Part shown: in pieces, positions 10,694-19,732 of the stretch
How the letters are laid out: each line of letters opens with the position of its first letter
Numbering within the stretch: position 1 is the first letter of the stretch
From: Allocoprobacillus halotolerans
GTDB lineage: Bacteria; Bacillota_I; Bacilli_A; Erysipelotrichales; Coprobacillaceae
Reading direction: 5' to 3'
Length of the DNA: 64,000 bases
Assembly (NCBI RefSeq): GCF_024399475.1
Contig: NZ_CP101620.1
Span: 372,001 to 436,000 of the forward strand
Program-made: the position numbers and the translations under genes
The notes under the pieces: generated by a model
Told to the model about the DNA's origin: nothing
Seen by the model: the letters and a program-made list of their open reading frames with translations, nothing else
The model's database searches: none

Positions 10694-12712
10694 TCAATAA
10701 TTCTTCTCTTTTTTAGCAAGTACGACAATCCCTGCTCCTACTACAGATATTGTTATCATTAATCCATATAAAACTGTATTTGAATTATCATCTGTTTTAA
10801 CTGTTTTATCACTTTCTGTTGTTGGTGTTGTCGTTGTTTGTGTTTGTTCTGGTTTTTTATTTGTTCCTTCTGGATTTGGTGTTGGATTAGGGTTAGGTGT
10901 TGGTGTTGGAGTGTCATCATCAACACTATCTACATAAACCAATGCATAAGTTGAGAATTTATCAGTTTTGAATGTTAATGTTCCATCTTTATTTTCAACT
11001 GTATCTAACTTTTCAGCTTTTCCTTCATGTACTCTTACAATAGAGAATTCTCTATTTTCTTTCTTTAACTCTTCTGGAATTGCTACTGTAAATGTTAATT
11101 GATCATCTAGTTTTGTGATATTTCCTAATTCTTTATTTTCAGCTTTAACAACAATAGAAATATCAAAATATTGACCTACATTTGCATTTTTATCAATTGC
11201 TTTTTCTACAAGTGTTTTATCTGCAGTTGTAACATTTTCTGCTTTCATATTTTCAACTTGAACTTCAGTCGAAATCACTTGTCCATTATCAATAGCCTCT
11301 GCTATTTTTTCTGCAGTTTCTTCACTTACTGATGTTACTTTTTCTCCATCTGCAATGTTCCCTACAATTGATGTTAATGTATTAGATAAATTATCTTGAG
11401 AACTTTCATCAGTGATTCCTACCTTAACTTCATCAACCGGTTTAGAAGTGTCTAAACTAGGTACTTCAACCTTTGACTCTACTTTATAAACTGTTACTTC
11501 ACATTTTGCACTTTGATCTCCAGCAGTAGCTGTAATTGTAGCTTTACCTGGAGCAACTGCTTTTATGTTTCCATTTTGATCTACAGTTGCAACTGCTTTA
11601 TTATCTGATGACCATACAACAGTATCTAATGCAGTCGCAGGTGTTAAATCTGCTTTTAATTCAAATGAACCACCAACCTCTAAAGAAACCTGATTTGTTG
11701 ATAATTCAATTTCTTTCACACTTGGTGCGACAACATATTGACCATCTTTTTTATGAAGTGTATAGTTTTTAGCAACATATGCCTCTACATCAGAACTAAA
11801 TGTTCCACCAGTGATAGTTATATACTTTAATGAATCATCTTGTCCACCACTCATCTTCGCAATAATATCTTTATTGACCTTAGATATAAATTGACCACCC
11901 GTAATGTTCAAAATACCTTTATCCATTACATTGTCTAATCTTCCATTCATGAGAACAATTCCAGTTTCAGATGTAAAATTACCACCATGAATAGATGCTT
12001 CATTCCAGTTTAATAAAGCTGATTGAGAAACATTTTTTATTGTTCCATCATTAATAGTTAATTGACCATAATCATCATTTTTGATTGTATTCAATCCACC
12101 AGTAAATGTTCCACCATTAATAGTTAAAACAGATGGTGTTTTTGAAGTATTTTGATTACCATTATACCACCCATTTTCAACCATACTTGAATAATGTCCA
12201 TTTTGCTTAACAGTAACACCATTATTAATTGTCATAGTTCCATGATTTACAATATTGTAATAAGAGTTACTACCGCTATCATCTGGACTAGTACCTTTTT
12301 CTTGACTTCTTGTATAAGTTCCACCATTTAATGTCATTGTAGCTCCTACTTCATTTTGAATAGCTGCTTTTCCATGACTTACATTATCAATAGTACCATT
12401 ACCAACAATAGTTAAATTACCATTATTTGTAATCGTATGGTTTGAAACATTTGTTATAGTATGACCATTTAAATCTAGGGTAAAATTTTTGTCTTGTCCA
12501 ATAGTTAGATCCTCTTTTATATCATTTAATAAGACAATTGTTTGACCATCTTGGGCATTACTCAACGCATCTCTCAGTGTTGCGTATTCTTGATTACCTA
12601 TTTTTGCAGCATTTTCGTTAGCTGCATTAACGCTTATAGGTAATACAAACAATGATAATACCATCGCCATAGAAGCAAGTATACCAAAAACCTTTTTCTT
12701 AATAGACTTCAT
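10694..12712 (-). CDS. Ig-like (BIg2) cell-surface protein B with beta-helix-like repeats
   Basis: A 672-aa surface protein with signal peptide MKSIKKKVFGILASMAMVLS ending near ISVNA. Residues ~60-320 are repeats of the type LTINGGTFTGG, TINDGTIKNVS and TLNGGTYTRS, typical of right-handed beta-helix folds. A BIg2 domain follows (VSLEVGGSFELKADLTPATA to CEVTVYK). Next comes a ~150-aa module almost identical to the end of protein A, a Pro/Thr linker and the tail TVKTDDNSNTVLYGLMITIS with a basic end (KKEKNY). No LPXTG is visible. It is intact, unlike its neighbour. Likely role: adhesion or host-surface contact. Confidence 0.82.
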   Translation of the reverse strand: MKSIKKKVFGILASMAMVLSLFVLPISVNAANENAAKIGNQEYATLRDALSNAQDGQTIVLLNDIKEDLTIGQDKNFTLDLNGHTITNVSNHTITNNGNLTIVGNGTIDNVSHGKAAIQNEVGATMTLNGGTYTRSQEKGTSPDDSGSNSYYNIVNHGTMTINNGVTVKQNGHYSSMVENGWYNGNQNTSKTPSVLTINGGTFTGGLNTIKNDDYGQLTINDGTIKNVSQSALLNWNEASIHGGNFTSETGIVLMNGRLDNVMDKGILNITGGQFISKVNKDIIAKMSGGQDDSLKYITITGGTFSSDVEAYVAKNYTLHKKDGQYVVAPSVKEIELSTNQVSLEVGGSFELKADLTPATALDTVVWSSDNKAVATVDQNGNIKAVAPGKATITATAGDQSAKCEVTVYKVESKVEVPSLDTSKPVDEVKVGITDESSQDNLSNTLTSIVGNIADGEKVTSVSEETAEKIAEAIDNGQVISTEVQVENMKAENVTTADKTLVEKAIDKNANVGQYFDISIVVKAENKELGNITKLDDQLTFTVAIPEELKKENREFSIVRVHEGKAEKLDTVENKDGTLTFKTDKFSTYALVYVDSVDDDTPTPTPNPNPTPNPEGTNKKPEQTQTTTTPTTESDKTVKTDDNSNTVLYGLMITISVVGAGIVVLAKKEKNY

Positions 12713-12737
12713 TTTCCTTTTCCTCCCTTATGTCATA

Positions 12738-12766
12738 ATTGTAGCACCCCCCCGTGTGTTTGTCAA
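12738..12766 (-). promoter_or_regulatory. Promoter with G7 run in the spacer (surface protein B)
   Basis: TTGACA (12761-12766), a 17-base spacer holding seven consecutive G (12747-12753), then TACAAT (12738-12743). GGGAGG and ATG follow within 30 bases. It is the same arrangement as the promoter at 10519-10546, but one base longer. Confidence 0.82.
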
Positions 12767-12790
12767 CAAAAACTAGCTATATAACAAAAA

Positions 12791-12820
12791 AAGACTTACT
12801 GGATAATCCAATAAGTCCTT
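12791..12820 (-). terminator. Terminator after gapA
   Basis: The arms AAGACTTACTGGA and TCCAATAAGTCCTT pair with few mismatches just after the gapA stop, and a T-run follows on the minus strand. Confidence 0.75.
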
Positions 12821-12827
12821 TTCTAAA

Positions 12828-13844
12828 TTATTTAGTTAATTCAGCGAAATATTTAATAGTTCTAACCATGTTAGAAGTATAAGAATTTTCGTTGTCATAC
12901 CAAGCAACAGTTTGAACTTCAGTAGTTCCGTTATCTAACACTTTAACCATTGTTTGAGTTGCATCATATAATGATCCATAAGTCATTCCGATAATATCAG
13001 AAGAAACTAATTGTTCTTCAGTGTATCCGAATGATGGAGTTACAGCTGCTTTCATTGCTTCGTTAACTTGTTCTACAGTTACTTCACCATCAACAACTGA
13101 AGTTAAGATAGTTGTAGATCCTGTTGGAACAGGTACACGTTGAGCTGAACCAATTAATTTTCCATTTAATTCAGGGATAACTAAACCGATAGCTTTAGCA
13201 GCTCCTGTTGAGTTAGGCACGATATTAACTGCAGCAGCACGTGCTCTTCTTAAGTCACCTTTTCTATGAGGTCCATCTAATACCATTTGGTCACCAGTAT
13301 AAGCATGTACTGTTAACATGATACCAGATTTGATTGGTGCTAAGTTGTTTAATGCGTTAGCCATAGGTGCTAAACAGTTAGTTGTACAAGATGCAGCTGA
13401 AATGATTGTATCATCAGCAGTTAATGTTCCTTCGTTTACACCAAATACAACAGTTGGTAAATCATTTCCAGCTGGTGCAGAAATAACAACTTTTTTAGCT
13501 CCTGCATCAATATGAGCTTGAGATTTAGCTTTAGAAGTATAGAAACCTGTACATTCTAATACTACATCTACTCCTAATTCTCCCCAAGGTAATTTTGAAG
13601 CATCTGCTTCTTTGTAGATTTCGATTTCTTTTCCGTCTACCACGATTGAAGATTCTTTAGCTTCTACTGTATCTGCTAAAGCATATTTACCTTGAGCTGA
13701 ATCATATTTTAATAAATGTGCTAACATTTTAGGATCTGTTAAGTCGTTGATTGCAACTACTTCATATCCTTCAGCTCCAAACATTTGTCTAAATGCTAGA
13801 CGTCCAATACGTCCAAAACCGTTAATTGCTACTTTTACTGCCAT
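12828..13844 (-). CDS. gap: Glyceraldehyde-3-phosphate dehydrogenase (type I)
   Basis: The glycolytic enzyme that oxidizes and phosphorylates glyceraldehyde-3-phosphate with NAD+. The N-terminal Rossmann motif is [17 protein letters not shown]. The active-site Cys is in [17 protein letters not shown] near residue 155, and the His-containing HAYTGDQ and [14 protein letters not shown] follow. It is 338 aa, full length. The start is preceded by AAGGAGG. Codon use looks typical of a highly expressed gene. Upstream lies the sequence duplicated around the IS1634-like element; gene and promoter look untouched by that insertion. Confidence 0.97.
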   Translation of the reverse strand: MAVKVAINGFGRIGRLAFRQMFGAEGYEVVAINDLTDPKMLAHLLKYDSAQGKYALADTVEAKESSIVVDGKEIEIYKEADASKLPWGELGVDVVLECTGFYTSKAKSQAHIDAGAKKVVISAPAGNDLPTVVFGVNEGTLTADDTIISAASCTTNCLAPMANALNNLAPIKSGIMLTVHAYTGDQMVLDGPHRKGDLRRARAAAVNIVPNSTGAAKAIGLVIPELNGKLIGSAQRVPVPTGSTTILTSVVDGEVTVEQVNEAMKAAVTPSFGYTEEQLVSSDIIGMTYGSLYDATQTMVKVLDNGTTEVQTVAWYDNENSYTSNMVRTIKYFAELTK

Positions 13845-13880
13845 TTTTATGACATCCTCCTTACTAATAATTTATGTCTA

Positions 13881-14051
13881 TATTATAGTCCACAAACCCA
13901 AATAAATCAATAAAAGTTATATGCTTTATATAAATTTTTTCACAAGGTTAAGATTTCCATTCTCTTTTTTGACAATTCTTAACCTTATTTTTACATTTCA
14001 AAAAAACATTTTTCTATGAATAATCCATCACATTTTTCTCTATAATGAATT
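13881..14051. repeat. 171-bp direct repeat, left copy (target duplication)
   Basis: I compared this stretch base by base with 15981-16151 and found no difference. It begins TATTATAGTC and ends TATAATGAATT. The two copies flank the IS1634-like element exactly, so it reads as an unusually long target-site duplication. Confidence 0.92.
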
Positions 14052-14113
14052 CCCGTCTTTAGGAGTTCTCACTATATTTTTTAGTAATCCTTTTTCATCA
14101 AATATCATATTAC

Positions 14114-14135
14114 GCCGATTTTATCGGCTTTTTTT
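14114..14135 (+). terminator. Terminator near the left end of the IS1634-like element
   Basis: GCCGAT TTT ATCGGC followed by seven T. It lies before the transposase promoter and would stop transcription entering from outside. Confidence 0.75.
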
Positions 14136-14215
14136 GTTTTTTATCTTTTTTTTATTTATTTTTTATGTTATAATTTATATAGTGATACTAGTGATATCTA
14201 TTATGGAGGTTATTT

Positions 14216-15895
14216 ATGGCTTATTTTCTTAAAAAAACTCATCGTAATGGGCGTACTTATCTTTCTATCGTGGAAAGTTACTATTCCCCTCAAAAACGCT
14301 GCGGAGCTCATCGCACCTTTAAATCTCTCGCTTCTGTCGAATCTTGGAAAGCCAAAGGAATCGAGGATCCTATCGCTCATTTCCAAAAAGAAGTCGATGC
14401 TCTTAATGATGAAATTTCTAACAGTCAGGCTCTCAAAATTTCTGAATCATCTCCTGAACTTTATTTAGGATATTTTCCTTTTGTTTCTTTATTGAATAAA
14501 ATGAACATCAAAAAGTTTGTTGACTATTTCAATATTTCCAATTCCTTTGAATTCGATCTGTATGAATTGCTTTCCTCTCTTGTTTTTGCCCGACTTGTGA
14601 ATCCCTGCAGTAAGCATAAGACTTTTCACGAGGTTCTTCCCCAGCTGAAGGATCCTGTCCATTTTTCTTATGACCAACTTTTAGACGGTCTTGCCTTCAT
14701 GGGCAATGATTACGGCAAGTTCATCGAGATTTTTAATGAGCAGATGAAGAAAGTCTATCATATCAATACTTCAAAGACTTATTTTGATTGTACCAATTTC
14801 TATTTTGAAATCGACAAGGAAGATGATTTTAGAAGAAAGGGGCCATCAAAAGAAAACAGAAAAGACCCTATTGTGAGTTTGGGGCTATTGCTCGATGCCA
14901 ATCAAATCCCTATTGGCATGAAGCTGTTTCCTGGTAATGAAAGTGAAAAGCCAGTCTTAAGAGATGTGATTCAGGCTCTTAAAAAGAAAAACCAAATTTC
15001 AGGAAAAACTATACATGTAGCTGACAAGGGATTGAACTGCACTCAAAACATTGCTTTTTCTAAAGAAAATGGAGATGGCTATTTATTCTCCAAATCTGTC
15101 AAGACTCTCCCTGAAAAAGAAAAGATATGGGTATTGTTGAATAATGAAGACTGGAAAGAAATAAAAAATGATAATGGTACATTATTATACAGATATAAGT
15201 CATGCATTGACAAATTTCCTTATCATATAGAAATTGACGGGAAAAAGAAGACTATATATTTTACTGAGAAACGAGTAGTGACTTATAATCCAAAGCTTGC
15301 ATCTAAAAAAAGATATGAAATCAGCAAACAGGTTGAAAAGGCAAGAAGCCTATGTTACAGTCAGGCAAAAAGAGCCGAATATGGAGATCTAGGAAAATAC
15401 GTTAATTTCACTAATGAAAATGGAGAAAAAGCAAAGGCAACAATCAATGAAGACATCATAGAAAAAGAACTTGAACTGGCAGGTTATAATTTATTGATCA
15501 CATCAGAAACAAATATGAAGTCAACAGACATCTACAATACCTATCACAATTTATGGAGGATAGAAGAATCATTTAGAATAATGAAATCCGATTTGGATGC
15601 CAGACCAGTATTCCTTCAAAAAGAAAACAGTATAAAGGGACATTTTTTGATATGTTACCTGGCAGTATTATTGGAAAGAATATTCCAATTCAAAATCTTG
15701 AACAATAAATATAGTACACAGGAAATTATGAAATTTGTAAAAAGTTTTAAGATAGTCAAGGGAGAAAGTAAATATATCAACGTAACAACATCAAGCAAGT
15801 TCATAAAAGACTTTGAGCAAATGACAAAATTACCGTTAACAAATTATTACTTGACAGAAAGGCAAGTAAAACAAATATTCAGGTACAAAATATAA
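14216..15895 (+). CDS. IS1634-family DDE transposase
   Basis: A 559-aa transposase of the IS4-like superfamily, IS1634 type. The N-terminus MAYFLKKTHRNGRTYLSIVE with YYSPQKRCG is characteristic. The first catalytic Asp is in KTYFDCTNFYFE, the second in GKTIHVADKGLNCT, and the Glu lies in the YREK-like region NLWRIEESFRIMKSDL. TATGGAGG precedes the start. The frame is intact, so the element may still be active. It stands between gapA and clpP without disrupting either. Confidence 0.9.
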   Translation: MAYFLKKTHRNGRTYLSIVESYYSPQKRCGAHRTFKSLASVESWKAKGIEDPIAHFQKEVDALNDEISNSQALKISESSPELYLGYFPFVSLLNKMNIKKFVDYFNISNSFEFDLYELLSSLVFARLVNPCSKHKTFHEVLPQLKDPVHFSYDQLLDGLAFMGNDYGKFIEIFNEQMKKVYHINTSKTYFDCTNFYFEIDKEDDFRRKGPSKENRKDPIVSLGLLLDANQIPIGMKLFPGNESEKPVLRDVIQALKKKNQISGKTIHVADKGLNCTQNIAFSKENGDGYLFSKSVKTLPEKEKIWVLLNNEDWKEIKNDNGTLLYRYKSCIDKFPYHIEIDGKKKTIYFTEKRVVTYNPKLASKKRYEISKQVEKARSLCYSQAKRAEYGDLGKYVNFTNENGEKAKATINEDIIEKELELAGYNLLITSETNMKSTDIYNTYHNLWRIEESFRIMKSDLDARPVFLQKENSIKGHFLICYLAVLLERIFQFKILNNKYSTQEIMKFVKSFKIVKGESKYINVTTSSKFIKDFEQMTKLPLTNYYLTERQVKQIFRYKI

Positions 15896-15900
15896 AAAAG

Positions 15901-15935
15901 CAGTAGCAATCACTTAAAAGATTACTACTGTTTTT
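15901..15935 (+). terminator. Terminator after the IS transposase
   Basis: CAGTAGCAATC, an 8-base loop, GATTACTACTG and five T, right after the transposase stop and still inside the element. Confidence 0.8.
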
Positions 15936-15980
15936 CAATGAAAGTCTCACTATATTTTAATGTTGGATACCAAAGTCAGG

Positions 15981-16151
15981 TATTATAGTCCACAAACCCA
16001 AATAAATCAATAAAAGTTATATGCTTTATATAAATTTTTTCACAAGGTTAAGATTTCCATTCTCTTTTTTGACAATTCTTAACCTTATTTTTACATTTCA
16101 AAAAAACATTTTTCTATGAATAATCCATCACATTTTTCTCTATAATGAATT
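15981..16151. repeat. 171-bp direct repeat, right copy (target duplication)
   Basis: Identical to 13881-14051. It keeps the whole upstream region of clpP intact on this side of the insertion. Confidence 0.92.
16044..16097 (+). promoter_or_regulatory. clpP upstream promoter region with inverted repeat around the -35 box
   Basis: A perfect 10-base inverted repeat AAGGTTAAGA (16044-16053) and TCTTAACCTT (16077-16086) encloses TTGACA at 16069-16074. A weak TACATT sits 17 bases on (16092-16097); a closer TATAAT lies at 16141. The repeat looks like an operator. The same structure exists in the left duplicate (13944-13986), where it could face gapA. Confidence 0.5.
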
Positions 16152-16166
16152 ATGGAGGTAAATTTT

Positions 16167-16763
16167 ATGCATTTTATACCCACTGTAATATTAAAGAAAA
16201 ATTCTAAAGAATATGCTTATGATATCTTCTCAAGACTGTTAGAAGACCGCATTATTATGCTCTGTGGTGAGATTAACGATGAGATGGCTAGTTCCATTGT
16301 CAGCCAACTTTTATATCTAGAATCCTTGGATAGTCAAGCTGATATTGATATGTATATTCATTCTCCAGGTGGCAGTGTATCGGCTGGTCTAGCTATTTTT
16401 GATACCATGAATTTTGTCAAATGTGATGTTTCAACCATCAGCATCGGTCTTTCAGCCAGTATGGGTGCTTTTTTACTGGCCGCTGGTAAACCTGGAAAAC
16501 GCTATGCTTTGGAAAATAGCGAAATCATGATTCATCAACCATTAGGTGGTGCCCAAGGTCAAGCCAGTGATATTGAAATTTCAACAAAACATATTTTAAA
16601 ACAAAAAGAAAAATTAAACCGTCTTTTAGCTCAAATGACACATCAATCCATCCGTCGTATCAAAAAAGATACTGATCGTGATTATTTTATGAATGCCTAT
16701 GATGCCTTAGAATATGGTTTAATTGATGAAGTATTAAAAAACAATCAAGGTGAAACACTTTGA
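16167..16763 (+). CDS. clpP: ATP-dependent Clp protease proteolytic subunit
   Basis: Barrel-forming serine protease that degrades proteins fed by Clp ATPases. GGAGG at 16154 lies 8 bases before the ATG at 16167, so translation starts at MHFIPTVI; the ATG at 16152 is part of the ribosome site. The catalytic Ser is in [14 protein letters not shown], the His in [11 protein letters not shown] and the Asp in [11 protein letters not shown]. The length of 198 aa is typical. An IS1634-like element inserted upstream but duplicated the promoter region, so expression may be unaffected. Confidence 0.95.
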   Translation: MHFIPTVILKKNSKEYAYDIFSRLLEDRIIMLCGEINDEMASSIVSQLLYLESLDSQADIDMYIHSPGGSVSAGLAIFDTMNFVKCDVSTISIGLSASMGAFLLAAGKPGKRYALENSEIMIHQPLGGAQGQASDIEISTKHILKQKEKLNRLLAQMTHQSIRRIKKDTDRDYFMNAYDALEYGLIDEVLKNNQGETL

Positions 16764-16771
16764 TTGTTTTT
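16737..16771. terminator. Bidirectional terminator between clpP and a convergent gene
   Basis: AAAAACAATCAA and TTGATTGTTTTT pair perfectly (12 bp) around an 11-base loop. T-runs occur on both strands. The hairpin contains the ends of both coding regions, which overlap by 19 bases. Confidence 0.85.
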
Positions 16772-17152
16772 CAATACAATAAATAATTGTCCTTCTTGAA
16801 TACCTATTTCTTGAATAGGGAGATCAATTTGATATTGGACTTGATTGTCTGTAAAACATAGATGTGAATCTTTTAAAAATGATTTTAAAAAACTCATGAT
16901 AGGAAATTGTAAAAACAAATATTCAATTTTGCCATGAATATTTTCAAAAATGAAACATTGATTTTCATATTTTATTTGAAAATCACAAACCACATCAACA
17001 TGATATTGATTATATAACAAAACAGCTGTTAATATGATTTTTTCATCATCCATCTTCACATGCATTTCCTGCATCGCTACATCATAATTTTTAAAAATTG
17101 TTTGTAAAGCAAAAGACAATCCTGTTTGAACTTCTGATTCATTTAAAACCAC
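16745..17152 (-). CDS. Hypothetical protein (135 aa)
   Basis: I do not recognise this protein. It is soluble-looking with no signal peptide, and beta-rich, alternating hydrophobic strands such as [25 protein letters not shown], which resembles small lipid-binding or regulatory folds. It converges on clpP, overlapping its end by 19 bases within a shared terminator. It is followed upstream by a kinase-like gene on the same strand, 33 bases away, so the two may be cotranscribed. Confidence 0.6.
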   Translation of the reverse strand: MVLNESEVQTGLSFALQTIFKNYDVAMQEMHVKMDDEKIILTAVLLYNQYHVDVVCDFQIKYENQCFIFENIHGKIEYLFLQFPIMSFLKSFLKDSHLCFTDNQVQYQIDLPIQEIGIQEGQLFIVLKNNQSVSP

Positions 17153-17185
17153 TCTATCACCCCTACATTATATGCAAGGACAAAC

Positions 17186-17740
17186 TTAGATATGTGAACA
17201 GTCTAAAACTGGATATTTTTCAAATATCTCAAAAGTTTGAAAATACTGATTTTCCAAAGGAATCCAACGATTGATAAATGTATCTATTTGTTGGGGATTT
17301 CGTTGTAATAAGCGTTCTTTTTGTAAGCTATCAGAGATTTTCAAAACAATTGTATGTGTATAATAAGATTGTAAAACCGGATGCAAAGCATAACTGCCTT
17401 CAATAATGCAAAATGGTGAATAGGGAATATGACAAGTTTCTAATAATGACATTGTTTGACAATCAAATGGCTGATAAGCAATATCTTGTTTTAAAGACCA
17501 AGGTTTTAACACTGTTTCTAAAAAGCGTTCATAATGTACATTACCACCAGGTTGTTGGAATCTTTCTTTGGTACGCATTGCCATTGGTAAAAAGAAATCA
17601 TCCATATGAAAGACTTGTGCCTGAAATTTTTCAGCTAACTGACAAGCTAAAGTTGTTTTTCCACTGCCACTCATTCCATCAATTGCAAGAATAAAAGACG
17701 TCTGTTTAGCTAATTCATCATACAACTCTTGAAGTGTCAT
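17186..17740 (-). CDS. Uridine kinase-like P-loop NTPase
   Basis: A 184-aa nucleoside-kinase-like protein. Walker A is AIDGMSGSGKTTLA near residue 20, followed by VFHMDDFFLP (the Asp-Asp substrate site of uridine kinase-like enzymes), a GGNVHYERF lid segment and FCIIEGSYALHP, as Walker B. It is shorter than true uridine kinases (~210 aa) and its substrate cannot be fixed from the sequence. It overlaps the EamA transporter gene by 4 bases, so they are translationally coupled. Confidence 0.8.
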   Translation of the reverse strand: MTLQELYDELAKQTSFILAIDGMSGSGKTTLACQLAEKFQAQVFHMDDFFLPMAMRTKERFQQPGGNVHYERFLETVLKPWSLKQDIAYQPFDCQTMSLLETCHIPYSPFCIIEGSYALHPVLQSYYTHTIVLKISDSLQKERLLQRNPQQIDTFINRWIPLENQYFQTFEIFEKYPVLDCSHI

Positions 17741-18614
17741 GATGTTTTCTCCTGTTTATTTTGAGCTTTTACCAATATAAAAGTTGACAACAAAACAAGA
17801 ATACAACCAATGATTTTTATCAATGTTAAAGTTTCATTTAACCAGATAACGCCTACCACAATACTCGTAATAGGTTCTAAAGTCGACAAGATTGCGGTTA
17901 AAGAGGCACCTAAACAATATATTCCCTTTTGTAATAAAACAACCCCTATTAATGATGTTAAAACAGCAACAATAGCTGATAAAAGATAGCCCTGTATCGG
18001 CATGATTGATAAACATCCCATAAAGAAAGCTAAAAAGAAAATCACTATTGTATTCATGAGTACCAGATAGAAATTAAAAACATAAGGACTCATATGACGA
18101 ATTGAAGAATGATCCATACCAACCATATAGTAAGCAAAAAAGATACCTGACGAAATTGCTAACAAGGCTCCAAATAAAGATGATGACGAAGAATCCATAA
18201 AACACAAAACACCGATGATTGCTAAAATCAAACAAAGTAGCTGTTGTTTATTTAATTTTTGTTGATACAAAACAAAATTCATACAACAAACAAAAAGTGG
18301 ATACAAGAAATGTAAAACTGTGGCACTACCTACCCCTATATATTCATAAGATGAATACAACATAACAATTGTCAATGTATTTCCAAAAAGCCTACTTTCA
18401 AAACATCACGATATTGTTGACGATTTAATTTCAATGATTGACCTTGATAAAGAACAATAAATAAAAACAATGGTAAGACAAATAAATGTCTTAAAAAAGC
18501 CAATTGTACACCATTGTTTCCCATTGTATATGTGAGTTTTCCAATAGCTGGTGTGATGCCAAATAAAATCGTAGCAATCATTGTAAAAATAATACCCTGT
18601 TGTTTAGTACTCAT
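17737..18614 (-). CDS. EamA/DMT-family membrane transporter (frameshifted)
   Basis: A drug/metabolite transporter of ten predicted helices in two EamA repeats. The first part starts at 18614 (MSTKQQGIIFTMIATILFGI). It breaks at the run 18385-18389, where one extra base gives KVGFFGNTLTIVMLYSSYEY and joins the second part. The second repeat ends with GVIWLNETLTLIKIIGCILV, a typical EamA ending. The exported substrate is unknown. It overlaps the asparaginase start region by 11 bases. Confidence 0.85.
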
Positions 18615-19583
18615 TAAAGAACTCCTTTATTTGCTGATAATCATGGCTATAAGTCAATGCCAACATTAATAAAACTCTCGCTTTTTGTGGCGTTAATGTA
18701 TTTCCCGGTATACAACAATGATGTGGATCAAAGACTTCATCATCAAAAACAATCCCTTGAGAAACTCTAGAACAACGAACAAAAATAATGCCTTGTTGTG
18801 TTAAATCTTCAATAGCCTGCAACCAATCTTGACTATAATTTCCACTACCAGATCCTGTTAAAACGATTCCTTGATGATTTAACGCTAAGGAGTAAAGAAT
18901 CTCATGACTCGCTCCTGCATAAAAATAAGCAATGCCTACTGCTGGTAAATCAGAATAATCTTGTTTTGAAAAAAGAGAATTGACAGTATGTTTCTTAAAT
19001 GTTTTTGAAAAGAAATGAACTTCATGATCTTGCATATAACCCAAACATCCAAAAGCCTTCTGTTCAAAAGCATCAACTTTATAATTATTCACTTTTTGAA
19101 TATCTCTTCCAGAAAAAATAGTGCTTGAAAAAAGTCCCATGACTCCCTGATTTTTAGCTTCATCATGAGCAGCTAAACATACTGCCTGATATAAATTATA
19201 AGGACCATCAGCACTGGTTGCTGTGGCAGGACGCATAGCCCCTGTAATAACTACTGGTTTTGATGTATGTAAAGTTAAATTTAAAAAATATGCTGTTTCA
19301 TCCAATGTATCTGTACCATGTGTCACAACAATACCATCAATATCATCTTGTTTAACAAGTTCATTAATTTTTTTGCTAAAATCAACCACTTTTGAGGTGT
19401 CATTTCATTACTATCAACATTCATTAATTGATATTCTTTAATATGTGCAACTTGATTAAGCATAGGAATAGATTGAATAATTTCATTAACATCCATTTCA
19501 CCAGCATGATAAGCGACAGCTCTACCTATTTGCCCTCTGCCAGCAATCGTTCCTCCGGTTGCAACAATTGCAATTGTTTTCAT
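18604..19583 (-). CDS. ansA: L-asparaginase, type I/II fold (frameshifted)
   Basis: Hydrolyses asparagine to aspartate and ammonia. The catalytic Thr motif is IAIVATGGTIAG at the very N-terminus. The second Thr/Asp/Lys set is in GIVVTHGTDTLDETAYFL, followed by KPVVITGAMRPA. The break is in the T-run 19368-19374 (plus strand); with eight bases there the frame reads WLILAKKINELVKQDDI. I chose ATG 19583 over the upstream GTG because GGGTGAG stands just before it. No signal peptide is present, so the enzyme is probably cytoplasmic. Confidence 0.9.
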
Positions 19584-19648
19584 AATTCTCACCCATTGAA
19601 CATTTTAACATTTTCTTTTTTATGAAACAACCAAAAAAGCCATCAATT

Positions 19649-19675
19649 GAGGCACCCTCGTAAGGAAGGTGCCCC
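19649..19675 (-). terminator. Terminator at the edge of the recombinase remnant
   Basis: GGCACC and GGTGCC form a stem around an 11-base loop just beyond the recombinase stop, with a T-rich stretch further on the minus strand. Confidence 0.55.
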
Positions 19676-19732
19676 AAGGTTGCTTTTGTAATTGAATTAA
19701 ATATTGATTGTTTGGGACGGTGTAGCCATTAG

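Larger units (their letters stand above)
14052..15980 (+). mobile_element. IS1634-like insertion sequence (1929 bp)
   Basis: The element lies exactly between two identical 171-bp repeats. The outer ends CCCGTCTTTAGG and, reversed, CCTGACTTTGG form a short imperfect inverted repeat. Just inside both ends is a TCTCACTATATTTT motif in direct orientation. It carries one transposase gene plus its own terminators at each side. IS1634-family elements are known for long, variable target duplications, which fits. Confidence 0.88.
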
